Part shown: one piece after another, positions 1-5,934 of the stretch
Numbering within the stretch: position 1 is the first letter of the stretch
Layout of the letters: every line of letters begins with the position of its first letter
Assembly: GCA_034666665.1 (NCBI GenBank)
Contig: JAXDLK010000177.1
Location: 1 to 9,528 of the forward strand
Source: JAXDLK01 sp034666665
GTDB lineage: Bacteria > Desulfobacterota > Binatia > JACPRU01
Reading direction: 5' to 3'
Length of the DNA: 9,528 nucleotides
The notes under the pieces: model-generated
Database searches by the model: none
Seen by the model: only the letters and a program-made list of their open reading frames with translations
What the model was told of the DNA's origin: nothing
Program-made: the position numbers and the translations under genes

Positions 1-500
1 TAACGAGAGCCGACCGCGTCGAGCGCGAGCGTCGCGTCGATCGGGTAGACGCGAAACCCGCATTGCGTGTCCGCAATCGGCTGACCGGCGGCCCAGCGCA
101 CCCACCAGTCCGCGAAGTCGTTACCGAACCGGTTCACCCCTGCCGCTCCCGACCGGTCGAAACGGGCGCCGAGGATCACCGCGCCCGGATGCGCCGCCGC
201 CTCGCCGCGGAGCTTGGGGATCTCCGTAGGCAGGTGCTGCCCGTCCCCGTCGATGGTGACCGCATGGCTCCAGCCGCCGGACGCGAGCGCTCGAAGACCG
301 GTGAGCAGCGCCGCGCCCTTGCCGAGGGTCGAGCCGTGGCGGAGCACGCGAGCTCCGGCGGCGACCGCGGCCGCGGCGGTGTCGTCACTCGAGCCGTCGT
401 CGACCACGAGCGCGTGCTCCACCTCGCGGAGCGTTCCACGCACCACCTCGCTGACTGTGGCCGAACAGTCGAGCGCCGGGATCAGCGCCGCAAGCTTCAA
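1..500 (-). CDS. Family 2 glycosyltransferase, DPM/polyprenyl-phosphate type (3' part cut by window edge)
   Basis: This gene lies on the minus strand and its C-terminus is outside the window, so about 166 residues are visible. The N-terminus reads as a GT-A fold. A nucleotide-binding strand ends in VVDDGSSDDT (about residues 32-41), GKGAAL sits at 60-65, the metal-binding TIDGDGQH at 82-89, and DTQCGFRVYP at 144-153. The last motif is typical of dolichol/polyprenyl-phosphate sugar transferases. Such enzymes move a sugar from a nucleotide donor onto a lipid or polymer acceptor at the inner face of the membrane. The chosen start is a TTG at 500-498. It overlaps the TGA stop of the upstream acyltransferase as TTGA, and no ATG or GTG is available in frame nearby. 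That overlap suggests translational coupling, so the two products probably act in one lipid or glycolipid pathway. The family is clear; sugar and acceptor cannot be read from the sequence. Confidence 0.88.
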   Translation of the reverse strand, partial: MKLAALIPALDCSATVSEVVRGTLREVEHALVVDDGSSDDTAAAAVAAGARVLRHGSTLGKGAALLTGLRALASGGWSHAVTIDGDGQHLPTEIPKLRGEAAAHPGAVILGARFDRSGAAGVNRFGNDFADWWVRWAAGQPIADTQCGFRVYPIDATLALDAVGSR

Positions 501-1267
501 TCCGCGGCGCCCGTGTCTCCCATCGGCCGCGCGAGCTCCTCGGCGACGATCGTCTCGACGGCACGGCGCAACCTCTCGCGGTCTTCGTAATCGAGCCCGG
601 TGGTCGGGATCGGCGGCTTGACGACGATCTCGACCTGACCCGGATAGATCGACAGGTAGTCGCCCTTCGGCATCACGGCGCGCGTACCCTTGAGGATCAC
701 CGGCACCACCGGGTGCCCCGTCTGAATCGCGGCGACGAAGGCCCCCTTCTTGAACGGCAAGAGCCCGCTCTCGGGGCCGCGCGTACCTTCGGGAAAGATG
801 ACCACCGAGCCTCCCTCCTCGAGCGCCTCGTTCAGCACCCCGATCGAGCGCCCCGGATCCTCGCGGTCGACGGGCAACATGCCGAGCGTACGCATCACCG
901 CGCCGAGCACCGGCTCGCGGAAGAGCTCCTTCTTCGAGGCGAAGCGGTTGTGCCCCGGCAGGTAGCCGAGCAGCGCCGCGATGTCGAAGTGGCTCTGGTG
1001 GTTTGGGGTGAAGATGAACGGCCCTCCAGAGGACACCAGCTCCGCGCCGCGGACGGTCACCCGAACGCCGACCATGCGGCAGAGGTTCCGTGCCTGCGCC
1101 TCGGCGAAGCTCCAGACGATCCGTTTCGGCACGCCGGCGCGGGCGAGCGCGATCGCCGTGGCGCCCATCGAGAAGACCATGCCGCGGAAGATCCCGCGGT
1201 TCACCGCAGCCCGGAGCCGTACGCCGCCGCTCGGCGCGCGCGCGAGGACTCGTGCGTCGTTCGCCAT
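497..1267 (-). CDS. PlsC-type 1-acyl-sn-glycerol-3-phosphate acyltransferase family protein
   Basis: A 256-residue PlsC/LPLAT-family acyltransferase, close to the usual family length. All four family blocks are visible: NHQSHFD with the catalytic HX4D pair H90/D95; FASKKELFREPVLG (109-122); the acceptor-binding VIFPEGTRG (156-164); and VVPVILKGT (187-195). Family members transfer an acyl chain from acyl-ACP or acyl-CoA to a lysophospholipid at the cytoplasmic membrane. A hydrophobic stretch near residues 28-45 could anchor it. The reading frame extends upstream to a GTG at 1765, but that part runs antisense through the neighbouring amidohydrolase and has no acyltransferase similarity. The ATG at 1267, just before the conserved body, is therefore preferred. 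No clear ribosome-binding site precedes it. The stop overlaps the glycosyltransferase start by four bases. It could be the housekeeping plsC or a pathway-specific paralogue. The coupled glycosyltransferase favours the second, so no symbol is assigned. Confidence 0.92.
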   Translation of the reverse strand: MANDARVLARAPSGGVRLRAAVNRGIFRGMVFSMGATAIALARAGVPKRIVWSFAEAQARNLCRMVGVRVTVRGAELVSSGGPFIFTPNHQSHFDIAALLGYLPGHNRFASKKELFREPVLGAVMRTLGMLPVDREDPGRSIGVLNEALEEGGSVVIFPEGTRGPESGLLPFKKGAFVAAIQTGHPVVPVILKGTRAVMPKGDYLSIYPGQVEIVVKPPIPTTGLDYEDRERLRRAVETIVAEELARPMGDTGAAD

Positions 1268-1302
1268 CGTCGGGGGCCGAACCTGTTCCGGCGTTCGCGG
1301 GT

Positions 1303-1308
1303 TGTCAA
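1303..1308 (-). promoter_or_regulatory. Possible -35 box for the PlsC-type acyltransferase gene
   Basis: A perfect minus-strand TTGACA sits about 36 bases upstream of the ATG at 1267. Seventeen bases further comes a poor -10 (CAGGTT, 1285-1280). If used, the transcript leader would be only a few bases long. The box lies within a small inverted repeat, GGTT-4-AACC (about 1300-1311). The whole divergent gap to the amidohydrolase gene is only 96 bases. Prediction by eye only. Confidence 0.3.
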
Positions 1309-1363
1309 ACCTCCGTCGACTCCGGAGCGGATTTGCCGTAAACCGGTCGGCCGGGCGGGGCAC

Positions 1364-2086
1364 ATGAAGAAGACGGTGCGCCTGTTGATTTCCTGCGAGC
1401 ATGCCTCGCACTCGATCCCACCGCGGTTCCAGAGCCTCGGCGTGTCGCCGGAAGCGCTGATCTCGCATTCTTCCTGGGATCCGGGTGCCGGCGATCTCGC
1501 GAAGGAGGTCGCCGGCGCGTTCGGCATCTTTCCGTTCCTCGGCGGCTACAGCCGGCTGCTCGTCGACCTCAACCGTTCCTCCGACAACCCGGAGGTGATC
1601 CCGGAGATCAGCTACGGCCTGGCCGTGCCGGGAAACCGAGCGCTCTCCGTCGGCGACCGCCTGGAGCGGCTTCGCCGTTACTACACGCCGTATCGGAGCG
1701 CGGTGCGGAAGGCGGCCGTCGAGGCCACCGCCGCCGGCGACGTGTGCATGCACGTCGCGATCCACAGCTTCACGCCCGAATACGCATCCCAGGTGCGCGA
1801 AGGTCGCCTGGGCGTGCTCTTCGACGCCGCCTCGGAGCTCGAGGCCAAGGTCGCCGACGAGATGCTGGCCTCTCTCCGCGCGGAGAGTCTCGATGCGCGG
1901 CCGAACTACCCGTACGACGGCGCCGAGGATTCCTTGACGACGACGCTCCGCACCGAGCTCTCGGCGCAGGGCTACGTCGGCGTCCAGGTCGAGCTGTCGC
2001 AGTACGACATCGACAGCGCCCCGGGCATCCTGCGGTACTCGGAACCGGTGGAGCGCGCCGTCCGCCGCGCCATCCTTGCGGTGTGA
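1364..2086 (+). CDS. N-formylglutamate amidohydrolase family protein (HutG-like)
   Basis: A 240-residue protein of the N-formylglutamate amidohydrolase (FGase) family. Characterised members hydrolyse N-formyl-L-glutamate to glutamate and formate in histidine breakdown; many relatives act on unknown N-acyl substrates. Visible family features are CEHASHSIP near the N-terminus (11-19), SSWDPGAGDLA (36-46), the SRLLVDLNRSSDNP block (63-76), VAIHSFTPE (131-139) and a C-terminal GVQVELSQ (206-213). The ATG at 1364 starts exactly at the conserved body (MKKTVRLLISCEH). It is preceded by a G-rich GGGCGGGG that may serve as a weak ribosome-binding site. The frame stays open upstream to 713, but that part is antisense to the acyltransferase and is rejected. 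The gene is cytoplasmic, with no signal peptide. It stands alone, with no other hut gene in the window, so a role in histidine use is not supported by context. Only 15 bases separate its end from the convergent radical SAM gene. Confidence 0.9.
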   Translation: MKKTVRLLISCEHASHSIPPRFQSLGVSPEALISHSSWDPGAGDLAKEVAGAFGIFPFLGGYSRLLVDLNRSSDNPEVIPEISYGLAVPGNRALSVGDRLERLRRYYTPYRSAVRKAAVEATAAGDVCMHVAIHSFTPEYASQVREGRLGVLFDAASELEAKVADEMLASLRAESLDARPNYPYDGAEDSLTTTLRTELSAQGYVGVQVELSQYDIDSAPGILRYSEPVERAVRRAILAV

Positions 2087-2101
2087 CGCGAGCGCTGCGT
2101 C

Positions 2102-3454
2102 TCAGCTGATGGTGCCCCAGGCCTCGGGGTTTCGCCTGAGGAAGCGGTTCACCTTGAAGTTCGCCACCGCGTAGGCCGCGGTCTCGAGGAGCGCGCGGCG
2201 CGGCGGGGGAAGCAGTCGCCGCGCGATCGAGCGCACCGAGTAGAACTGGCCGTAGACGTGACGGAACCCATCCATCATTTCTTGCGGCGACATCCCCAGC
2301 GGCTCGATCAGCGCGCTCCCGTAGTCGTAGCGGCGGAGATCGTGCTGGCGGATCCTTCCCTGTGACTCCAGGTCGGCGTGATACTTCGTCCCGGGGTACG
2401 GACAGGGCGTGAAGAGCTTCAGGAAGCTGATCTTGTTCTCGATCAGGAAATCGAGCGTGCGGCCGAACGTCGACCGATCGTCACCGTCGAGGCCCACCAT
2501 GATCAAGGCGATCACCTGAATGCCGCGCGCGCGGATCGCACCGAGGTCGTCGTGGAAGCGCCGCGGCAGGTTGAAGCCCTTCTTCACGCCCTCGAGGCTC
2601 TCCTCGTTGACGCTCTCGAGCCCGATCGACAGGCTGACGCAGCCGGAGCGCGCCGCCAGATCGAGCAGCTCCGGGTCGCGCGCGATGTTGATCGTGCACT
2701 GGCTCGCCCACTTCACCTTGAAGGGAATCAGCGCGCGAAAGAGCTCCTTCGCCGCTTCGGGCCGCGCGATCGGATTGTCGTCGAGGAAGAGCAGGCGATC
2801 GCCGCCGAGCGACCGCACGGCTTCCACGTCGGCGAGCACGTCGTCGATCGGACGCGTTCGGTGGGTGCGGCCGTAGTACGTCTGGACGGCGCAGTACTCG
2901 CAGGGATGCGGGCAGCCGCGCGAGAACACGATCGGCCAGTGGAAGTACCTTCGGTAGAGCCAGCTGGTCTGGAACGCTTGCCACTTGAGCAGCGGGAGCT
3001 CGCGGTAGTCGAACGTCGGCAACCGCTCGAGCGAGTGCCACTGGGGCGCGCGATAGATTCCCCGGGAACGCCCCGAGGCCAGATCCGCGAGAACGTCGCC
3101 CCAGACGAGCTCCGCCTCGCCGGCGACCACGGCGTCGGCGTGCCGGAGCGATTCCTCGGCAGTGAGGGTCACCCAGGTGCCGCCGAGCACCACTTTCCGA
3201 CCCTGGCGGCGAAATTCGCCGGCGAGGTCGTAGGCACGCGCGATCTGAGGACCCATCGCCGTCAGGCCGACGACGTCGGCATCCGAGTCGAGGTCGACGT
3301 CGGAAAAGATCTCGTCGGTCATCACCACGTCGTGACCGGCCGGGGTGAGCGCCTTCAGGTAGGGTAGCGTGATCGCGCTCGTCCAGTAGCGCGTCGTCTT
3401 GTAGAGCGCGCCGGACGGCAGGTAGTGGCTCGGGGAGATCAGCTGGATCTTCAC
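2102..3454 (-). CDS. B12-binding-type radical SAM protein (BchE/HpnP-like architecture)
   Basis: A 450-residue protein with the class B layout. Residues about 1-130 form a Rossmann-like cobalamin-binding-type domain, containing ADVVGLTAM and KVVLGGTWVTL. Next comes a radical SAM barrel whose [4Fe-4S] motif is CPHPCEYC (C181, C185, C188). Downstream are LLFLDDNPI (221-229), the SAM-site-like SLSIGLESVNEESL (274-287) and PCPYPGTKYH (350-359). The C-terminal tail (about 385-450) resembles HpnP/BchE-type proteins. The DXHXXG cobalamin-ligand motif is absent, as in many class B enzymes. Relatives use SAM, often with cobalamin, for methylations, cyclisations or other radical chemistry on lipids, tetrapyrroles and natural products. 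The start is the GTG at 3454-3452, which overlaps the TGA of the upstream LpxL-type acyltransferase as GTGA, implying translational coupling. The longer frame that reaches 4342 is antisense/shadow sequence. The substrate is unknown; coupling to an acyltransferase makes a lipid plausible. The family is certain, the reaction is not. Confidence 0.93.
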   Translation of the reverse strand: MKIQLISPSHYLPSGALYKTTRYWTSAITLPYLKALTPAGHDVVMTDEIFSDVDLDSDADVVGLTAMGPQIARAYDLAGEFRRQGRKVVLGGTWVTLTAEESLRHADAVVAGEAELVWGDVLADLASGRSRGIYRAPQWHSLERLPTFDYRELPLLKWQAFQTSWLYRRYFHWPIVFSRGCPHPCEYCAVQTYYGRTHRTRPIDDVLADVEAVRSLGGDRLLFLDDNPIARPEAAKELFRALIPFKVKWASQCTINIARDPELLDLAARSGCVSLSIGLESVNEESLEGVKKGFNLPRRFHDDLGAIRARGIQVIALIMVGLDGDDRSTFGRTLDFLIENKISFLKLFTPCPYPGTKYHADLESQGRIRQHDLRRYDYGSALIEPLGMSPQEMMDGFRHVYGQFYSVRSIARRLLPPPRRALLETAAYAVANFKVNRFLRRNPEAWGTIS

Positions 3455-4473
3455 GGCAGAGTCTCTCCCGACGGTGGCGCATCCTCGATGCAGAACGGCG
3501 CGAACTCGAACCACTGATCCGGGTGCTCGCGTACGGTGCGCTCGAGAAACGCGACGCATTCGCGGAGCGCGGCGTCGACGTCCCGGGGAACGTCCCGGGC
3601 GACGGTGCGCGGAGGCCCGACGCGGATCTCGTAGTGCCGGAGACCCTTGCGGAGCGTGAACACGGGGATCACCGGAGCGCCCGACAGCCGCGCCAAATGG
3701 AACGGCCCTTCCTGGAACCGTGCGGTCCCGCCGAGAAACGGCAGGGGACGGATGGCGCCCGGCGCGGTCGGGCTCCACGCGCCGCGGTCGAGCTGCATCG
3801 CGAGGATCTCGTTCCGGCGAAGCGCACGGATCATGTTGAACGCGGAGAAGACGGAGCTGTCGGACGAGATCACGTGCAGGCCCTGGTCGTGCCGGCTTCC
3901 GACCGCGAACTCCTGAGCCGTCTCGTTCGTCTCGCGCGCCATCACCAGGTTGACCGGCTGACCGGCGGACTGGAGCGCTCGCGCGGAAACGTCCCAGTTG
4001 CCGAGATGGGCGGTCACCAGGATCACGCCGTGACCACGACGGAGCGCGTCCCCGATCGTGGCGTGGTGCGGGTCGTCGATGCGGAAGGGCCGAGCTCGCG
4101 GCCCGAAGAACTCCAGGGTCTCGGTGAAACAGCGAGCGAAGCGCGCGAACACACGATAGGCGGCGAAATGGGCCGCGAGCCGTCCGGCGCCGGCGCCGAG
4201 CAGGCGAGCCTGGTTCGCCACGGCGCCGCGACGGTTCCGGCCGACGGCGGCGAAGATCATCAGCGCGATCACCGGCGGCGAGCATCGCTTCCACCACTCC
4301 GGCCCGTAGACACACCCGAGGCGCGCGAGCTTCCTCCACCACAGGCCGTCGAAACGGAGCGCCCTGCGGAGGCGTGTTTGCCGGCGCGGCGACGATCGTC
4401 CCCGAGGATCCGGCGACCGGCCGTCAGTCCCCGCAGGGGCAGCGTCGCCGAGGGAAAGAGGGATCGGATTCAC
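3451..4473 (-). CDS. LpxL/HtrB-type lipid A (lauroyl/myristoyl) acyltransferase family protein
   Basis: With the GTG start at 4473 this is a 340-residue member of the HtrB/LpxL/LpxM family. These are inner-membrane enzymes that add secondary acyl chains to lipid A precursors or related lipids. Visible hallmarks are VTAHLGNWD with the catalytic HX4D pair H156/D161, QLDRGAW (about 227-233), FLGGTARFQEGPFHLARLSG (246-265) and the C-terminal PDQWFEFAPF (318-327). A hydrophobic segment near residues 66-78 follows the family's typical WW...Y...W start. Conserved sequence begins only near residue 45 (LWWRKLARLG). The first 44 residues are polar and rich in Arg, Pro and Ser, so the start is uncertain. 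No ATG, GTG or TTG lies between the GTG and the conserved part, and the frame remains open upstream into tatA. The gene is about 40 residues longer than usual family members. It is the first gene of a pair with the radical SAM gene (4-base overlap) and diverges from tatA across 187 bases. Confidence 0.87.
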   Translation of the reverse strand: MNPIPLSLGDAAPAGTDGRSPDPRGRSSPRRQTRLRRALRFDGLWWRKLARLGCVYGPEWWKRCSPPVIALMIFAAVGRNRRGAVANQARLLGAGAGRLAAHFAAYRVFARFARCFTETLEFFGPRARPFRIDDPHHATIGDALRRGHGVILVTAHLGNWDVSARALQSAGQPVNLVMARETNETAQEFAVGSRHDQGLHVISSDSSVFSAFNMIRALRRNEILAMQLDRGAWSPTAPGAIRPLPFLGGTARFQEGPFHLARLSGAPVIPVFTLRKGLRHYEIRVGPPRTVARDVPRDVDAALRECVAFLERTVREHPDQWFEFAPFCIEDAPPSGETLP

Positions 4474-4505
4474 GGATGCAGAAGATCGGGCGTCGGACTC
4501 GGGCG

Positions 4506-4535
4506 AAGGTAACGGATCGGACGGATCGAGCGCAA
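4506..4535 (-). promoter_or_regulatory. Possible promoter for the LpxL-type acyltransferase / radical SAM pair
   Basis: On the minus strand TTGCGC (4535-4530) is followed after 18 bases by TACCTT (4511-4506), a TAnnnT-type -10. Transcription would start near 4499, about 26 bases before the GTG at 4473, which agrees with the chosen start. Both boxes are weak matches, so this is a low-confidence prediction. Confidence 0.22.
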
Positions 4536-4616
4536 GGGACCGACCCCCGGAGGACGCCGGGGCGCGCGGGCGCCGATGACTGGGCGCTCGCTCCACATCG
4601 TAGCGGGGATCCGCGG

Positions 4617-4652
4617 TTGACACTGGCCTGCCAGGACGAATCGGAGTACAGT
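4617..4652 (+). promoter_or_regulatory. Candidate tatA promoter elements in the divergent gap
   Basis: A perfect TTGACA lies at 4617-4622 and a TAnnnT-type TACAGT at 4647-4652, eight bases before the tatA ATG. The spacing between the two (24 bases) is too long for a standard sigma-70 promoter, so probably only one is real. TACAGT alone would place the transcript start at or next to the ATG, which would give a leaderless mRNA. A small inverted repeat (CTGGC-CT-GCCAG, 4623-4634) sits between the two boxes and could bind a regulator. There is no Shine-Dalgarno-like sequence before tatA. Confidence 0.3.
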
Positions 4653-4660
4653 CGCCCGCG

Positions 4661-4987
4661 ATGTTCGGCATCGGCATGCCTGAGCTCGTCGTCGTCCTCG
4701 GGATCGCGTTGATCGTGCTCGGACCGAAGCGACTTCCGGAAGTCGCACGCGGCCTCGGCAAGGCGCTCGGCGAATTCCGTCGTGCGACCGCCGGCATCAC
4801 CGAAGAGCTCGAGAACGCGAGGGTGATGCTCGAAGAAGAATCGCGGCGAGCCGCCGAGCCCGCGGTGGCGCAGCGGGCGTCTTCGCCCCAGGCTGCCCTC
4901 CCTCCCGAGCCCCAGGCCGCCGTCGCTTCCGAGCCCCAGGCTCCCCTCGCTCCCGAAACGGCCCCCCAGACGACGACCGACGAATGA
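4661..4987 (+). CDS. tatA/tatB: Twin-arginine translocase TatA/TatB-family subunit
   Basis: A 108-residue single-pass protein of the TatA/TatB family, which works with TatC to export folded proteins bearing twin-arginine signal peptides. The N-terminal helix is MFGIGMPELVVVLGIALIVLG (residues about 1-21). A GPKRLPE hinge (21-27) and an amphipathic helix (about 23-48, ARGLGKALGEFRRAT) follow. The tail is charged and then rich in Ala, Pro and Gln. Glu8 and the LGPxRLP hinge resemble TatB, and the usual TatA FG pair is L-G here. No second TatA/B gene is in the window, so this protein may serve both roles or be partnered by a TatA elsewhere. The tail (about residues 74-103) carries three degenerate eight-residue units ending in PEPQ/SEPQ/TAPQ. 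The ATG at 4661 gives the standard family N-terminus. tatC follows after 68 bases on the same strand, probably in one operon. Confidence 0.92.
   Translation: MFGIGMPELVVVLGIALIVLGPKRLPEVARGLGKALGEFRRATAGITEELENARVMLEEESRRAAEPAVAQRASSPQAALPPEPQAAVASEPQAPLAPETAPQTTTDE
4884..4970 (+). repeat. Degenerate 24-base repeats in the tatA 3' end
   Basis: Three imperfect copies of a roughly 24-base unit containing GAGCCCCAG (the third diverged) encode AALPPEPQ, AAVASEPQ and APLAPETAPQ near the C-terminus of the TatA/B-family protein. They look like in-frame slippage in a low-complexity tail, with no sign of a mobile element. Confidence 0.6.
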
Positions 4988-5055
4988 TGCGGGATCTGGC
5001 GGGCTGATCTTCCTGCCCCTCCCCGGCTTCCCCCGCCTGGCGCCTGGTGCCTCCG

Positions 5056-5799
5056 ATGGACGAGCTCAAGATGCCGCTAACGGCGCACCTCGAGGAGCTC
5101 CGCTGGAGGCTCATCCTCGCGGTGGGCGCGGTCGTGATCGCAGCAGCGATTGCGTACCTCGCCGTCGACGACCTGCTGAAGTTCCTGACCGCGCCACTGC
5201 TCGCGCTCGGCGAAAAGGTGCAGATCATCGGCACCGGGCTCGCCGAGGCCTTCTTCACCAAGCTCAAGGTGGCGGTGATCGCCGGCGTCTTTCTTGCGAG
5301 CCCGGTGGTGCTCTTCCAGATCTGGCGCTTCGTCGAGCCGGGCCTCCACGAGAGCGAGAAGAAGTACGTGAAGCCCTTCGTCTTCTTCGGCACGCTGTTC
5401 TTCGTCTCCGGCGCGGCCTTCTGCTACCGCTACGTGTTTCCGTCAGCCTTCGGGTTCTTCATCGAGCAATACAAGACGATCGAGATCGCGCCGTTCATCC
5501 GGCTGACCGAGTACCTGTCGTTCGCTTCGCGGATGCTGCTCGCGTTCGGCGTGGTGTTCGAGCTTCCGGTGTTCACCTTCTTCTTCGCGAGGACCGGGAT
5601 GGTCACCCACCGGCAAATGATCGCCTGGTGGCGCTACGCCGTGATCGTCATCTTCGTCGTCGCCGCCGTCCTGACGCCGGGGCCGGACGTCGCCTCCCAG
5701 ATGCTGATGGCGGCGCCGCTGCTCTTCCTCTACGTGGTCAGCATCGGCGTCGCCTACCTGTTCGCGCGGATCCCGAAGCCGGCCGACCCGGAAGCCTAG
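5056..5799 (+). CDS. tatC: Sec-independent (twin-arginine) protein translocase subunit TatC
   Basis: A 247-residue polytopic membrane protein, the signal-peptide receptor of the Tat export system. Family features: MPLTAHLEELRWRL at the N-terminus (6-19) and about six transmembrane segments (roughly 19-37, 70-90, 107-127, 155-176, 193-207, 213-236). Also present are IWRFVEPGLHESEKK (89-103), which forms part of the twin-arginine binding surface, AFGVVFELP with E169, and TPGPDVASQ with D211. At the position where most TatC proteins have LYE or LFE in the last segment, this one reads LYV (residue 227). The ATG at 5056 gives the usual MDE-x(2)-MPLT start; a GTG at 5047 would add three residues. 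Neither has a Shine-Dalgarno match, since the sequence upstream is C-rich. The gene follows tatA by 68 bases and is very probably co-transcribed with it. A DUF4911 gene converges from the other side. Confidence 0.96.
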   Translation: MDELKMPLTAHLEELRWRLILAVGAVVIAAAIAYLAVDDLLKFLTAPLLALGEKVQIIGTGLAEAFFTKLKVAVIAGVFLASPVVLFQIWRFVEPGLHESEKKYVKPFVFFGTLFFVSGAAFCYRYVFPSAFGFFIEQYKTIEIAPFIRLTEYLSFASRMLLAFGVVFELPVFTFFFARTGMVTHRQMIAWWRYAVIVIFVVAAVLTPGPDVASQMLMAAPLLFLYVVSIGVAYLFARIPKPADPEA

Positions 5800-5934
5800 G
5801 GCGCGGTCCGAGCTGGCGCGTCCGAGATGGGCCCGCTCCGAACCGGTGAGGAGCGCCGGCTCGCAACGGACGCAATCTTGTGCCCGCGAGCTCTTCTGCG
5901 AGCGCGTTCGGGGTGGTGGGGTGGCGGAACGGCG
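5800..5934. other. Convergent intergenic gap with short repeats and a hairpin
   Basis: This 135-base gap lies between tatC and the DUF4911 gene. It holds GTCCG at 5806 and 5820 (both in a GTCCGAG context) with a diverged CTCCG at 5836. At its right edge is a 9-base-pair stem, with two G:T pairs (5918-5926 with 5933-5941, loop 5927-5932). The stem overlaps the DUF4911 stop codon. There is no T-tract on either strand, so it is not a classical terminator, although its position between convergent genes fits a termination or mRNA-end role. Confidence 0.3.

Noticed and set aside
713..1363. N-terminal extension of the amidohydrolase
   Set aside because: It lies antisense over the acyltransferase; the conserved body begins at the ATG at 1364.
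1268..1765. N-terminal extension of the PlsC-type acyltransferase back to a GTG at 1765
   Set aside because: The stretch is antisense to the amidohydrolase gene and unlike any acyltransferase N-terminus.
2378..3367. Long plus-strand open frame (329 codons) opposite the radical SAM gene
   Set aside because: It is the GC-driven antisense frame of a clearly conserved gene and encodes an Arg/Glu/Asp-rich sequence with no family pattern.
2102..3454. Naming the radical SAM gene hpnP or bchE
   Set aside because: The architecture matches but so does a very large class B family; the window has no hopanoid or bacteriochlorophyll genes to support either name.
3455..4342. Fusion of the radical SAM protein with an upstream frame starting at 4342
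   Set aside because: The upstream part is another reading frame of the LpxL-type gene; the radical SAM protein starts at the overlapping GTG at 3454.
3523..4512. Long plus-strand open frame (329 codons) opposite the LpxL-type gene
   Set aside because: It is antisense to a gene with intact family motifs and shows no recognisable domain; stop codons are rare in this high-GC sequence.
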